From: a virus | Direction: 5' to 3' (one strand) | Length of the DNA stretch: 32,188 nt | IMG/VR virus record: IMGVR_UViG_3300044950_000123 | Span: 1-32,188 of that record | Translations under genes and position numbers: made by a program | Notes under the pieces: model-generated | Database searches by the model: none | What the model was told of the DNA's origin: nothing | The model's input: only the letters and a program-made list of their open reading frames with translations | Part shown: piece by piece, positions 6,994 to 13,343 of the stretch | Layout: the number at the start of each line of letters is the position of its first letter | Position numbering within the stretch: the first letter of the stretch is position 1

Positions 6994-7311
6994 TTAATTG
7001 TCCTCGTTCACAATAGAGAATCTGCGGGATGTAGATACTATCTCAAGAGCCTCTATAACTTGTGCAGGTAGGATTTCACGGGCGCGTTTGGTGTCAAAGC
7101 GGCGTGATTCAACAAATGAATAACGAACAACAGGGCGGTTTAAGAACATCCCAGTTTGATTATCGCCCAGTGCGCGTTCAATGTGCGCACGAGCTACATC
7201 TGCAACTTCTTGCAGTTCCTTGATCTTGGCTACGGCAGATTTATACTGCTCCAGCCAAGCGGCGGTGTTGGCATCAAAGTCAACTACGCCTGTTTCTATT
7301 TCTACGCTCAT
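6994..7311 (-). CDS. Accessory protein of the exonuclease cluster, 105 aa
   Basis: Unknown. Starting at MSVEIETG (7311), it has a helical N-terminal half with EQYKSAVAKIKELQEVADVAR, which could be coiled coil, and a basic beta-rich C-terminal half (RYSFVESRRFDTKRAREIL). Short proteins of this kind often lie just upstream of Cas4/YqaJ-like nucleases in actinophages. RBS GGGGGT lies 5-10 nt upstream of 7311; an upstream ATG at 7365 has no good site and overlaps the transglycosylase gene. Probably coexpressed with the nuclease; function inferred only from position. Confidence 0.6.
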   Translation of the reverse strand: MSVEIETGVVDFDANTAAWLEQYKSAVAKIKELQEVADVARAHIERALGDNQTGMFLNRPVVRYSFVESRRFDTKRAREILPAQVIEALEIVSTSRRFSIVNEDN

Positions 7312-7322
7312 ATTGACCCCCA

Positions 7323-7706
7323 TCAATAAAAATTGTTGCGTTTGAAATGTTCCCACGCCCCGCAAGGGCCGCTAGAACCGTACTTTCTGCCTATGTAGGC
7401 CAGTGCTGCCACGGTTTGAGCAACAGTTGATTTGCTGCGCTTTAAGCCGAGATTTTTGTAAGTGCCATCCAATAATTGTCCAACGCCCGATGCGGTGCTG
7501 GTTGGATTTTTCTTATCCATCCAAGCGCTTTCTTTTCCCATCAAGGATGAAAAACACTTGAATTGCTGTGCAGTCAGTAGCTCGCGGGCTACTTCCTTTG
7601 GATTCACCTGCATCAAAGGTGGCCGATCTTTGTAGATGACCACTTCAGGTATTGCAGGTGTTGCCGTGATTGTTTGAACTATCAATGATGTGCTGATGCT
7701 AACCAC
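7323..7706 (-). CDS. Membrane-anchored lytic transglycosylase-like protein, 127 aa
   Basis: Lysozyme-fold (SLT-like) domain from about residue 40: GKESAW with E59 as the catalytic acid, then TASGVGQLLDGTY, the family's S-x-A-x-G-x-x-Q motif. The N-terminus is hydrophobic (ISTSLIVQTITA), and the reading frame continues upstream through KRLALIVVV without a clear ATG, so the true start may lie further upstream with an unusual codon, making a full signal anchor. It would cut peptidoglycan from the outer face of the membrane. It lies outside the lysis cassette, between WhiB and the nuclease cluster, so an entry, wall-remodelling or superinfection role is possible. Confidence 0.7.
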   Translation of the reverse strand: MVSISTSLIVQTITATPAIPEVVIYKDRPPLMQVNPKEVARELLTAQQFKCFSSLMGKESAWMDKKNPTSTASGVGQLLDGTYKNLGLKRSKSTVAQTVAALAYIGRKYGSSGPCGAWEHFKRNNFY

Positions 7707-7711
7707 AACGA

Positions 7712-8179
7712 TTAACGCCAGCCTTTTGATGAGTCTTTTGTCTGTTGGTGTAATGGTGCTGCTCCTTGTTCAGTTGCTAACCACTTGCTCACAACTCGCT
7801 TTGCATAACTAGGCGATGTGTTCAATTGGCCTGCAATTTCGTTGACAGACAATCCCTTTTTATGTAATTGGATAATTCCAAGTGCCATACCTTTGAAGGT
7901 GACATTCTTATCCCTTACAACAACAGCATCTCTTTCGGTTGGCGTTGAGCCACCCCAAATGCCGTGAATTATCTGTTTTTCTAGTGCGTACTCCAAACAC
8001 TCCTTTTCGTGAATACAACTTGCGCATATTGCTTTAAGTTGGTGCAGTCTTTCTGCCTCTTGTGTGCGGTTATCAGGAAAGAATAAATCCTTATCCTCAA
8101 TCTCTGCACACTTGGCTTCAACAAATCGTGGTAGATCAACAAAGAAATCAAATGTGTTCAATGCTTTTCTGCTAACCAT
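7712..8179 (-). CDS. whiB: WhiB-family regulator with HTH tail, 155 aa
   Basis: An actinobacteria-specific Fe-S transcription factor. C24, C52, C55 and C61 are arranged as C-x27-C-x2-C-x5-C, the WhiB cluster motif, and GIWGG at 73-77 is the diagnostic turn. WhiB proteins bind the primary sigma factor and tune its promoters. Unusually, residues about 100-134 (GIIQLHKKGLSVNEIAGQ, then TSPSYAKRVVSKWL) look like an additional HTH domain; family members are usually shorter with a basic tail. The ATG at 8179 overlaps the nuclease stop by 22 nt; a TTG at 8164 (TTGA overlap) is an alternative. Phage WhiB proteins such as TM4 WhiBTM4 interfere with host WhiB2. Confidence 0.88.
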   Translation of the reverse strand: MVSRKALNTFDFFVDLPRFVEAKCAEIEDKDLFFPDNRTQEAERLHQLKAICASCIHEKECLEYALEKQIIHGIWGGSTPTERDAVVVRDKNVTFKGMALGIIQLHKKGLSVNEIAGQLNTSPSYAKRVVSKWLATEQGAAPLHQQTKDSSKGWR

Positions 8180-8508
8180 TGCTGAAGGTCCTGGATTACC
8201 CAGGCTTTTTCAATCCCAGCGTTTCGGCGCTTGAGAATGATGTAATGCAATGGAACCTCGGATAGACCGCGAGCCTTTGCATAGTTTTCTGCCTCAACTT
8301 CAGCTTCACGCCAAAATTCAGGCAAACTTATTGTTTTACGATTCTTGAGTTCAAGAATGTATGTTTTGCCAGCAACTACGGCGCACAAATCGCCTTCGTC
8401 TGCCGACCCAGCCTTCACCAATCGTTCGCACAAAGCACCAGCACTACGAAGCCAACGCATAACATCGGTTTCAAATTGTGCGCCTTTGCGCCCGTTGGGA
8501 TTGGCCAT
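8158..8508 (-). CDS. Holliday-junction-resolvase-like nuclease, 116 aa
   Basis: PD-(D/E)XK fold of the Hjc/VRR-NUC type: GRKGAQFETDVMRWL (helix with E), RLVKAGSADEGDLCAV with the conserved GD, YILELKNRKT with the E-L-K catalytic pair, and FWREAEVEA. Such phage enzymes cut branched DNA before packaging. The length fits the family. ATG start at 8508; the Shine-Dalgarno is weak. It overlaps the WhiB gene. Confidence 0.75.
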   Translation of the reverse strand: MANPNGRKGAQFETDVMRWLRSAGALCERLVKAGSADEGDLCAVVAGKTYILELKNRKTISLPEFWREAEVEAENYAKARGLSEVPLHYIILKRRNAGIEKAWVIQDLQQWLAEKH

Positions 8509-8512
8509 TAGG

Positions 8513-8878
8513 TTATTTTACCGCTTTCAATGAAGGGTAGTTGCCTTGAGCCTCGCGCCCAATGCGTGCAAACTTAACTGCTCGAATCAAATCTTCAGCC
8601 AAAATCAACGCCTCTTGCTCGCTCATATTGCAAAGCAATGGTGCGTTTTCACCTAAGTTCTCACGGGCATTATCTAGGTGTTCAAAGTAGTTTTCAGATT
8701 TAACTGAGCGATCTGCTGAATGGCGCAGTAAATCCAAATCATCTAATTCGTAGGCACCCACAACATCTTGGACTAAATCCTTTACTGCATCTTGTTCTTC
8801 AAGGTATAGGGCAATGCTGCCATCTGAATGATTATGAATTGAAAACAGCGGTTCGCGTGCTTGCTTTTCTAAGTTCAT
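8513..8878 (-). CDS. Hypothetical acidic protein, 121 aa
   Basis: Not recognised. A soluble, mostly helical, acidic protein with FSIHNHSDGSIALYLEEQ at the N-terminus and SEQEALILAEDLIRAVKFARIG near the C-terminus. Its ATG overlaps the stop of the 30-aa membrane protein as ATGA, with AGGTGAAGGCG upstream. Position between the resolvase-like gene and the small membrane protein suggests an early function. Confidence 0.7.
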   Translation of the reverse strand: MNLEKQAREPLFSIHNHSDGSIALYLEEQDAVKDLVQDVVGAYELDDLDLLRHSADRSVKSENYFEHLDNARENLGENAPLLCNMSEQEALILAEDLIRAVKFARIGREAQGNYPSLKAVK

Positions 8879-8967
8879 TCGCCTTCACCTATTTCAAAAG
8901 CTGCAACAATAATTAAATACAGGCAAATGATGCCTATAAATCCACAAACTAAACCTAACCAAAACAT
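8875..8967 (-). CDS. Single-pass membrane microprotein, 30 aa
   Basis: A short frame MFWLGLVCGFIGIICLYLII then VAAFEIGEGE: residues 2-23 are one hydrophobic helix and the tail is acidic. Support comes from a very good ribosome-binding site (GGAAAGGAAT, 5-14 nt upstream) and an ATGA overlap with the next gene. It could be a small regulator of membrane proteins or an early toxin-like factor; no family was recognised. It follows a conspicuous inverted repeat at 8983-9022. Confidence 0.7.
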   Translation of the reverse strand: MFWLGLVCGFIGIICLYLIIVAAFEIGEGE

Positions 8968-8982
8968 TTGGTATTCCTTTCC

Positions 8983-9022
8983 GTTCAAAGAGTAGGATGA
9001 CACATACTACACATCTTTGAAC
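8983..9022. promoter_or_regulatory. Inverted repeat between hydrolase and microprotein genes
   Basis: GTTCAAAGA (8983-8991) and TCTTTGAAC (9014-9022) are perfect 9-bp arms, with an inner GTAG/CTAC pair. In leftward RNA the hairpin ends 6 nt before the RBS of the microprotein. It lacks a following T-run, so an RNA regulatory hairpin, processing site or protein-binding site fits better than a classical terminator. Confidence 0.5.
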
Positions 9023-9033
9023 TGCGCGACACG

Positions 9034-9582
9034 CTAAAGGCGCTGAATTTCTATCTGAAAAGGTGGGGCGGTGTTGATGTCATATTTGCTGGCAATTTCT
9101 AGCGCTTCAAGTATTTGTGCCTGCGCCCATTGCGGTTGGGCAAGGTTGGGCAGTTGCCCCGCCAATGCGCCTAGCGCGTAGGCAGAGCCACTGCCGACCC
9201 CATAGAGTCCATCGGCAGATTGACTAATGCTTAGCTCATCGCCAATTTCAAAGACATTGCCAGCAAATGCCAGCAAGAATGAGTAACTGGCACCTTCTTT
9301 AGCGTAGTCGTAGCCATTTGCCTTAAAAATAGCAATAATGCTTGGGATGATCTTTCTGCCCATAAATTTAACAGGGTCGGTGCCATCGTAGGCTGGCGGT
9401 TTCCAATTAAAGGCAAGCAAATCCCCTGGTCTTACATCCCCTGCAACGCCTAGCAGGTATTTGTTCAGCTTTACAATCTTGGGAATTGACGGCGAGACGA
9501 TGCGTTTATCGCCGTCAGTGATCTGAGAATCTGCCCCTAGAATGGCAAAATCAGGCCCCTGAAAGGCTAGGAGAGTGGTCAT
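9034..9582 (-). CDS. Proteasome beta/HslV-like Ntn hydrolase, 182 aa
   Basis: Looks like a 20S-proteasome beta-type or HslV-type N-terminal-nucleophile hydrolase. After Met removal the protein starts TTLLAF, so Thr1 is the nucleophile without a propeptide. Catalytic positions follow with a one-residue offset: D17 in GADSQIT, K34 in PKIVKL, S130 in GVGSGSAYALGAL, D167 in KYDIN and T170. LLGVAGD matches the strand before the conserved turn. Family lengths are 170-230 aa, so it is complete. The start at 9582 is chosen from this alignment; the frame upstream to 9630 is not homologous. There is no Shine-Dalgarno, but TACACT lies 7 nt upstream, suggesting a leaderless transcript. No ATPase partner is encoded nearby. 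Confidence 0.8.
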   Translation of the reverse strand: MTTLLAFQGPDFAILGADSQITDGDKRIVSPSIPKIVKLNKYLLGVAGDVRPGDLLAFNWKPPAYDGTDPVKFMGRKIIPSIIAIFKANGYDYAKEGASYSFLLAFAGNVFEIGDELSISQSADGLYGVGSGSAYALGALAGQLPNLAQPQWAQAQILEALEIASKYDINTAPPFQIEIQRL

Positions 9583-9589
9583 AGGGGTA

Positions 9590-9595
9590 AGTGTA
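9590..9595 (-). promoter_or_regulatory. -10 element for leaderless transcript
   Basis: TACACT on the minus strand ends 7 nt before the ATG at 9582, which is where a -10 box sits if transcription starts at the A of the start codon. Leaderless genes are common in actinobacteria. The -35 zone is not a consensus hexamer but is occupied by the tandem TTTCCACGCC boxes, so an activator or repressor is likely involved. Confidence 0.5.
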
Positions 9596-9600
9596 GGGCA

Positions 9601-9659
9601 AGGCGTGGAAAGGCGTGGAAACCCTAGCAATTCCCCAATTTCTTCGAGTTTCCACGCCT
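9601..9659. repeat. Operator-like repeats in divergent control region
   Basis: AGGCGTGGAA occurs twice in tandem (9601-9610, 9611-9620), and the complement TTTCCACGCCT follows at 9649-9659, giving 11-bp arms with AGGCGTGGAAA at 9611-9621. Further CACGCC cores occur on the plus strand at 9674 and 9709. The boxes overlap the promoter region of the proteasome-like gene and approach the rightward promoter, the arrangement expected of an early genetic switch. Confidence 0.65.
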
Positions 9660-9732
9660 AGATTTGAGCCTAACACGCCCACAAACCGTTATCAAATTGT
9701 TACCAAAACACGCCACTTTGGGCTTGCGCTTG

Positions 9733-9740
9733 TATATACA
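9733..9740 (+). promoter_or_regulatory. Weak candidate -10 for rightward operon
   Basis: TATATACA (9733-9740) matches TATAAT-like -10 sequences and lies about 55 nt upstream of the first rightward gene. A matching -35 hexamer at 17 nt is not evident (the bases there are near CACGCCACT). Direction and use are inferred from the need for a promoter in the divergent gap 9583-9793. Confidence 0.3.
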
Positions 9741-9793
9741 GGGGCAGTATCTTTTACTTATTGGGGAACGGCCCCTACGGAACGGATAACAAA

Positions 9794-9946
9794 ATGCCAA
9801 CAACACAAGAGCTAGTAAGCAACCTAATGATGAAGTACGCAGAATTTTATGCACGCGCACTTGAAATGGGTTTTTCATCAGACACTTCACACTTTATTGC
9901 AGCAAGAATGATTGAAGAAGGATTAAACGGAAAGGTGGCCGCATAA
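9794..9946 (+). CDS. Small helical protein, 50 aa
   Basis: First gene of the rightward operon. MPTTQELVSNLMMKYAEFYA, then MGFSSDTSHFIAARMIEEGL: a soluble, all-helical protein with no known family. The start at 9794 is preceded by GGAACGGAT; the upstream ATG at 9761 adds an unrelated segment. Its stop overlaps the next start as TAATG. It could bind DNA or a host protein; unknown. Confidence 0.65.
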   Translation: MPTTQELVSNLMMKYAEFYARALEMGFSSDTSHFIAARMIEEGLNGKVAA

Positions 9947-10068
9947 TGTTTAGCACCAATTACAGATGCGTATGTGTCGGTTGCAAAGTCCAGTTTGAAT
10001 CAGTTGAAAAGGTAAGTATGTGCTTACTTTGTTTTGAGGCATACCTAGCGAATTTGGAGAATAACTAA
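9946..10068 (+). CDS. Zinc-ribbon microprotein, 40 aa
   Basis: Begins MFSTNYRCVCVGCKVQF and continues SMCLLCFEAYL; C8/C10/C13 and C26/C29 make one likely zinc ribbon. The ATG is coupled to the preceding TAA. Small zinc ribbons like this are frequent in phage early operons and may bind nucleic acid or host transcription factors; no specific match recognised. Confidence 0.65.
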   Translation: MFSTNYRCVCVGCKVQFESVEKVSMCLLCFEAYLANLENN

Positions 10069-10069
10069 A

Positions 10070-10246
10070 ATGGGTGCAATGAAAACATTACTAAGCGAAG
10101 CAACAACCAATATGTATCACATCAGCGTTGATCTTAATGAAGCCTCTTTATGTGGTGACCCATCAGAGATGAAACAAGCACTACGCAGAGCAATTGTTAA
10201 CTCTGCACTTGCAATTGCATACCTTGATGAATTGGAGCAGATGTAA
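10070..10246 (+). CDS. Small helical protein, 58 aa
   Basis: Unknown. MGAMKTLLSEATTNMYHISV at the N-terminus, then a helical C-terminal half with KQALRRAIVNSALAIAYLDEL. ATG 2 nt after the preceding stop; RBS TTGGAGAATAA upstream is good. It lies within a coupled run of five small genes and overlaps the next start as TAATG. Confidence 0.65.
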   Translation: MGAMKTLLSEATTNMYHISVDLNEASLCGDPSEMKQALRRAIVNSALAIAYLDELEQM

Positions 10247-10410
10247 TGATTACAAAGCGTGGTAAGCAAGTACGAGCAATAGCAATTGCAGTTGGTTTAT
10301 TTGTTGTATTGCAGGTTGCTGCAAACCTTTGGTGGGTTGGCATTGATGCCCCTAGTGCTGAGTTTCTTGGCTGGTGTTGGGGTTCAATGACTGAGTGCGT
10401 GGTTCTATGA
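10246..10410 (+). CDS. Small membrane protein, 54 aa
   Basis: MITKRGKQVR is a basic cytoplasmic N-terminus, followed by a hydrophobic helix (AIAIAVGLFVVLQVAANLWW) and an extracytoplasmic tail with two cysteines (GWCWG, TEC). The pattern fits an N-in single-pass protein, and signal-peptide cleavage is possible. Start and stop overlap the neighbours by 1 and 4 nt. Function unknown; superinfection exclusion would be one possibility for an early membrane protein. Confidence 0.65.
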   Translation: MITKRGKQVRAIAIAVGLFVVLQVAANLWWVGIDAPSAEFLGWCWGSMTECVVL

Positions 10411-10532
10411 CACCACATAGGTCAATCCGCGTGGCCACCGACCTTTGGCAATCGGTACAAGCCAAAGCAAAAGAACAAGGCACAACCGTTAGCGCAGTCA
10501 TACACAAGGCATTGCGCGATTACATCAAGTAA
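10407..10532 (+). CDS. Ribbon-helix-helix (CopG-like) regulator, 41 aa
   Basis: RSIRVATDLWQSVQAKAKE then GTTVSAVIHKALRDYIK is a classic MetJ/Arc/CopG fold: one beta strand with alternating basic residues and two helices with the GTT turn. These dimers repress promoters by inserting the strand in the major groove of short repeats. It ends the rightward operon and is the best candidate to bind the CACGCC boxes at 9601-9714, possibly autoregulating. Start overlaps the membrane gene by 4 nt (ATGA); no RBS of its own is needed. Confidence 0.8.
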   Translation: MTPHRSIRVATDLWQSVQAKAKEQGTTVSAVIHKALRDYIK

Positions 10533-10542
10533 TTGGAAAACG

Positions 10543-10578
10543 AAAAACCCCCCGCAGGAACGGCTGCAGGGGGTTTTT
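10543..10578. terminator. Bidirectional intrinsic terminator
   Basis: AAAAACCCCCCGCAG (left) pairs with CTGCAGGGGGTTTTT (right) around a short loop GAACGG, with a T-run in both directions. It sits exactly between the convergent ends of the rightward RHH gene (10532) and the leftward DUF6378-like gene (10605), so it serves both operons. Confidence 0.9.
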
Positions 10579-10604
10579 CTATGGGGGCGTTTTGCGCCTA
10601 AGTC

Positions 10605-10901
10605 TTAATCTATGTGTTGAGCAAGTTCAGCGCAAATTGCGGCATACGCTGCTAAATCCACGGCTGAATCTAAATGATTGGGCATTGCAGAAAGTCGTGC
10701 AAGTTTCATTCCAGCCATACATAAAGCTGCAACTTCAGGTGGCACTGCATCGCCTGGTTGTGCTGTCTCAACATATCGTTCTAAAATAATTCCTAAAATT
10801 ACACCAATGCGCTTATGGTTGATGCGTGGTTCATCGTAGGAAACATTGCGATCACCATAAGTTAGGCGTTTGGCCTCATCTAATACTTCGCCTCGGTTCA
10901 T
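10605..10901 (-). CDS. DUF6378-like protein, 98 aa
   Basis: Resembles small phage proteins annotated as DUF6378: RGEVLDEAKRLTYGDRNVSY at the N-terminus (nucleotide-hydrolase-like leader), then MAGMKLARLSAMPNHLDSAVDLAAYAAICAEL near the end, with HLDSAVDLAAY as the conserved motif. The family is alpha-helical and of unknown role, sometimes compared to MazG-like proteins. The start at 10901 has GGGGGATAA upstream and overlaps the GT4 stop as ATGA. Confidence 0.65.
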   Translation of the reverse strand: MNRGEVLDEAKRLTYGDRNVSYDEPRINHKRIGVILGIILERYVETAQPGDAVPPEVAALCMAGMKLARLSAMPNHLDSAVDLAAYAAICAELAQHID

Positions 10902-11965
10902 TTATCCCCCATCTCATACCAGCCATCGCCCCAAAGGGTTAAAAGGCGCTTAAAGTATGCCTCGTATTGAAGGCCGATAGTATCAAGGTTGTAGGTGTCA
11001 ACTGCACGCTGACGGATAGCGGCGCGGTCTAAATCTTTGACAGATTCAGCAGCCTGCATAAATTCTTGCAAGGTGCGGCATCTGATGCCTGAACCTGCAG
11101 GGTTATTCTCTGTGAAAGCGCCCCAATCAGTTGTGATTGTAGGTGTGCCACAGGCTTGGGATTCAATGACCACATTACCGAATGGCTCAACATAAAGGGT
11201 AGGGGCAAATGTTGCTATTGCTCCACCCATCAACTTAGCTCGTTGTTCAGGTCCAACTGAACCTACAAACTCGCCGTACCCTGATTGCTCACCAGGCCCA
11301 GCCAAGATAAGGCGCTTGCCTAAACGCTGGCAAACTTCTTGTGCAATTCTGTAACCCTTGCGATCAATAAGCCGACCAATAAACAAGTAATACTCGCCCT
11401 GCTCGTCTCCCTTGCCATCTCCCAATGGGAACATTTCAGGTTCTAAATACCCTGGAATGACCGCATCGTAGAACTGGCCATCGGCAGTTGTTGGGTTTTT
11501 CCACCCTGCATAGATTGAGTGCATCCAGGCATAAGACTCGAACACACGAAACTTGGCAAACACGCCGCCGTAGCCAACGCCAAACTCCACTGACAAATGC
11601 TGAGGAAAGGCATCGGCAATTGGCTGTTGTGCGCTGCCGCCGATGAGACAGATGAAATCTTCTTTTTCAATTCGTGAGGCGATGCCAGCAATGGCGTTGG
11701 CATTGAACTCATCCCACAATGCACCCTCAAACGGGAACTGCGTGTAGTGCGCAACAGTTGCCACCGCCTGCGCCCGCGTACTATCTGCAACGCAGGTGAT
11801 TAGCTCGGTAACTGGTGCCTCGACTGTTTCACCCGCATACAAAAATACTTCGTGGCCTAGATCGTGCATCATTATGCAGAATCGGCGCACCTTTTCAGTA
11901 AAAGCGCACCCTGCAAACTCTTTTGTTACCTGTGTGTGTGGCAATGCCACGATGTGAAAACGCAT
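10898..11965 (-). CDS. GT4-family glycosyltransferase, 355 aa
   Basis: A GT-B fold enzyme. The C-terminal half shows the nucleotide-sugar site: FIGRLIDRKGYRIA, LILAGPG, then EPFGNVVIESQACGTP, the E-x7-E signature of GT4 retaining transferases. The N-terminal acceptor domain begins MRFHIVALPHTQVTKEFAG. It may modify virion proteins, phage DNA or host glycans; its place after the fibre genes suggests glycosylation of fibres or a receptor change. RBS CGGGGGAATC lies upstream; it overlaps the next gene by 4 nt. Confidence 0.85.
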   Translation of the reverse strand: MRFHIVALPHTQVTKEFAGCAFTEKVRRFCIMMHDLGHEVFLYAGETVEAPVTELITCVADSTRAQAVATVAHYTQFPFEGALWDEFNANAIAGIASRIEKEDFICLIGGSAQQPIADAFPQHLSVEFGVGYGGVFAKFRVFESYAWMHSIYAGWKNPTTADGQFYDAVIPGYLEPEMFPLGDGKGDEQGEYYLFIGRLIDRKGYRIAQEVCQRLGKRLILAGPGEQSGYGEFVGSVGPEQRAKLMGGAIATFAPTLYVEPFGNVVIESQACGTPTITTDWGAFTENNPAGSGIRCRTLQEFMQAAESVKDLDRAAIRQRAVDTYNLDTIGLQYEAYFKRLLTLWGDGWYEMGDK

Positions 11966-11986
11966 TTGATTCCCCCGAATCTGTGT

Positions 11987-12136
11987 TTAGATGTTTGGTT
12001 GTGTACCTTGAGCTGCAATCATTTCGTCATAAGTGCTTTTTAGCATTGAAGTAAATTCCCCGTTGCCGTGGTCAATTATGGCGTGGGTTTCTGTGATTCC
12101 CATTGATTCAACTTCAATAAAAGTTACATTATCCAT
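11987..12136 (-). CDS. Small protein downstream of fibre, 49 aa
   Basis: Starts at MDNVTFIEVESMGITETHAI and ends IAAQGTQPNI; probably a small beta-alpha soluble protein. The start directly follows the fibre gene stop (12138) and has GGAG upstream; a longer frame from 12229 would overlap the fibre. Small chaperone-like or cap proteins often follow fibre genes, but no match is recognised. Confidence 0.6.
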   Translation of the reverse strand: MDNVTFIEVESMGITETHAIIDHGNGEFTSMLKSTYDEMIAAQGTQPNI

Positions 12137-12137
12137 T

Positions 12138-13175
12138 TTACAACTCCGCGCTAAATCCGAGATAAGAAGATGTACTATTATTGCCTTGCAAGGTATAAGT
12201 AGTAGTAGCAACCAAGCCAGCAGCAACATTAGAATAAAGTGTGCAAGAGTTTCTACTTGTGTAATTAGTATTTATACTCACAGAAGTTACAGCCGTTACA
12301 CCTGCTCCACCATTTTGTTGTACACCTAAAGTTGAATAATCAACTGATGAGGCTACTGCTCTCATTGTTACTGGAAAAACTATTGCGTGTGTTGATTGCG
12401 TTGTACCTGAAGCAATGCCTAAAGCAAAAAAGGGATAGAGACTATCTCCACCTTGTCGGTAGTAATACCGCTGACACAATGCCAACTCCCCGCCGATTGA
12501 GCCGCCAGCGCGGGCGAATGGGGTTGCTACGGAGCCGAGTTCTAGTTGGACGCCAGTGATTTCAAAGAAATCTGCAGCACCAGCAGTACCGCTCCACAGA
12601 GCGTTTAATTCTAAACCTAGTTGAGTGGCAGTTGATGGTACGGCTACTGTAAATGAGTAGCGAACCCAAGATGTAGTAATTGCAGTTACTGTTCCATTGA
12701 CTAAATAAACAACACCTGTAAAACCGCTAACAACATTTTGGTCAGTACCTGTTCCGTACGCTAAATAAATACGCATTGAACTTGCGCCACTACCGCTGAA
12801 GTTTGCACCTGCTCTTGCATAGAAACTTAAAGTGACAGTTTGCCCAGCGTATTTTAATGATTCAGATGTTTCTAAACTCATTGCATAACTTGCAGAGTTG
12901 GTTGCAGTTGTACCCGAGTCACGCTGCATACGGGCGCAATACTGAAACTGTGGCAAGGTTGCACCTGGTGTTTGACGGCTTGCAGTTGAACCTGTCGTGT
13001 TGCGATAAATTTGCCAACGGTCAGGACCAAAAGCCGTTGTTGTTGGCACAAAAGAAGTACCACGTTGCCAAATGTCAAACCCACCGTTAATAAAACCATT
13101 CTTGCCAGCAACAAACGGTGCCACCGCCCCGCCGAGGTTGTCTTGTGTATCGGCGGTATCTCTTGCTCTAGTCAT
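12138..13175 (-). CDS. Tail fibre/receptor-binding protein, 345 aa
   Basis: A virion surface protein with a carbohydrate-binding-like jelly-roll region. GFINGGFDIWQRGTSF and FGPDRWQIYR at residues 26-55, and YAMSLETSESLKYAGQTVTL further on, are typical of phage minor tail or fibre proteins, and LCQRYYYRQGG near residue 235 is a widespread motif that precedes C-terminal fibre domains. It starts at 13175, coupled to the preceding 55-aa gene as TAATG. Likely attaches to the collagen/C1q fibre or tail tip and contributes to host binding. Confidence 0.75.
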   Translation of the reverse strand: MTRARDTADTQDNLGGAVAPFVAGKNGFINGGFDIWQRGTSFVPTTTAFGPDRWQIYRNTTGSTASRQTPGATLPQFQYCARMQRDSGTTATNSASYAMSLETSESLKYAGQTVTLSFYARAGANFSGSGASSMRIYLAYGTGTDQNVVSGFTGVVYLVNGTVTAITTSWVRYSFTVAVPSTATQLGLELNALWSGTAGAADFFEITGVQLELGSVATPFARAGGSIGGELALCQRYYYRQGGDSLYPFFALGIASGTTQSTHAIVFPVTMRAVASSVDYSTLGVQQNGGAGVTAVTSVSINTNYTSRNSCTLYSNVAAGLVATTTYTLQGNNSTSSYLGFSAEL

Positions 13176-13342
13176 TATTTACCTACCTTCAATCCTTCAG
13201 GCAATGGTTGTGAGTATTCCCATTTTGCAAGATAAACAATTCCATCACCGTCATCTGCAAGCAAAATTGAACCGCTATGTGGAAGAAAATCTTCAGCAGT
13301 TAATTCTGTATATGTTGCAATTATTGTTTCATAAATACTCAT
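13175..13342 (-). CDS. Small fibre-associated protein, 55 aa
   Basis: Unknown. MSIYETIIATYTELTAEDF, then GSILLADDGDGIVYLAKWEYSQPLPEG: short beta-rich protein. It lies between two fibre genes, with its start directly after the collagen gene stop and its stop coupled to the next start. Sequences of this type (a DGDGIVYLAKWEY strand pattern) also occur as fibre-end or chaperone genes in actinophages; this is inference. Confidence 0.6.
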   Translation of the reverse strand: MSIYETIIATYTELTAEDFLPHSGSILLADDGDGIVYLAKWEYSQPLPEGLKVGK

Positions 13343-13343
13343 C

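Noticed and set aside
9624-9890. Minus-strand frame across the divergent region
   Set aside because: It covers promoter-like sequences and repeats, has no RBS and no family; overlaps the rightward gene.
10197-10418. Minus-strand frame under the rightward operon
   Set aside because: Opposes two coupled genes and lacks its own RBS or family.
12138-12229. N-terminal extension of the 49-aa gene to 12229
   Set aside because: Leu-rich start is read from the fibre gene end in another frame; ATG at 12136 has GGAG upstream.
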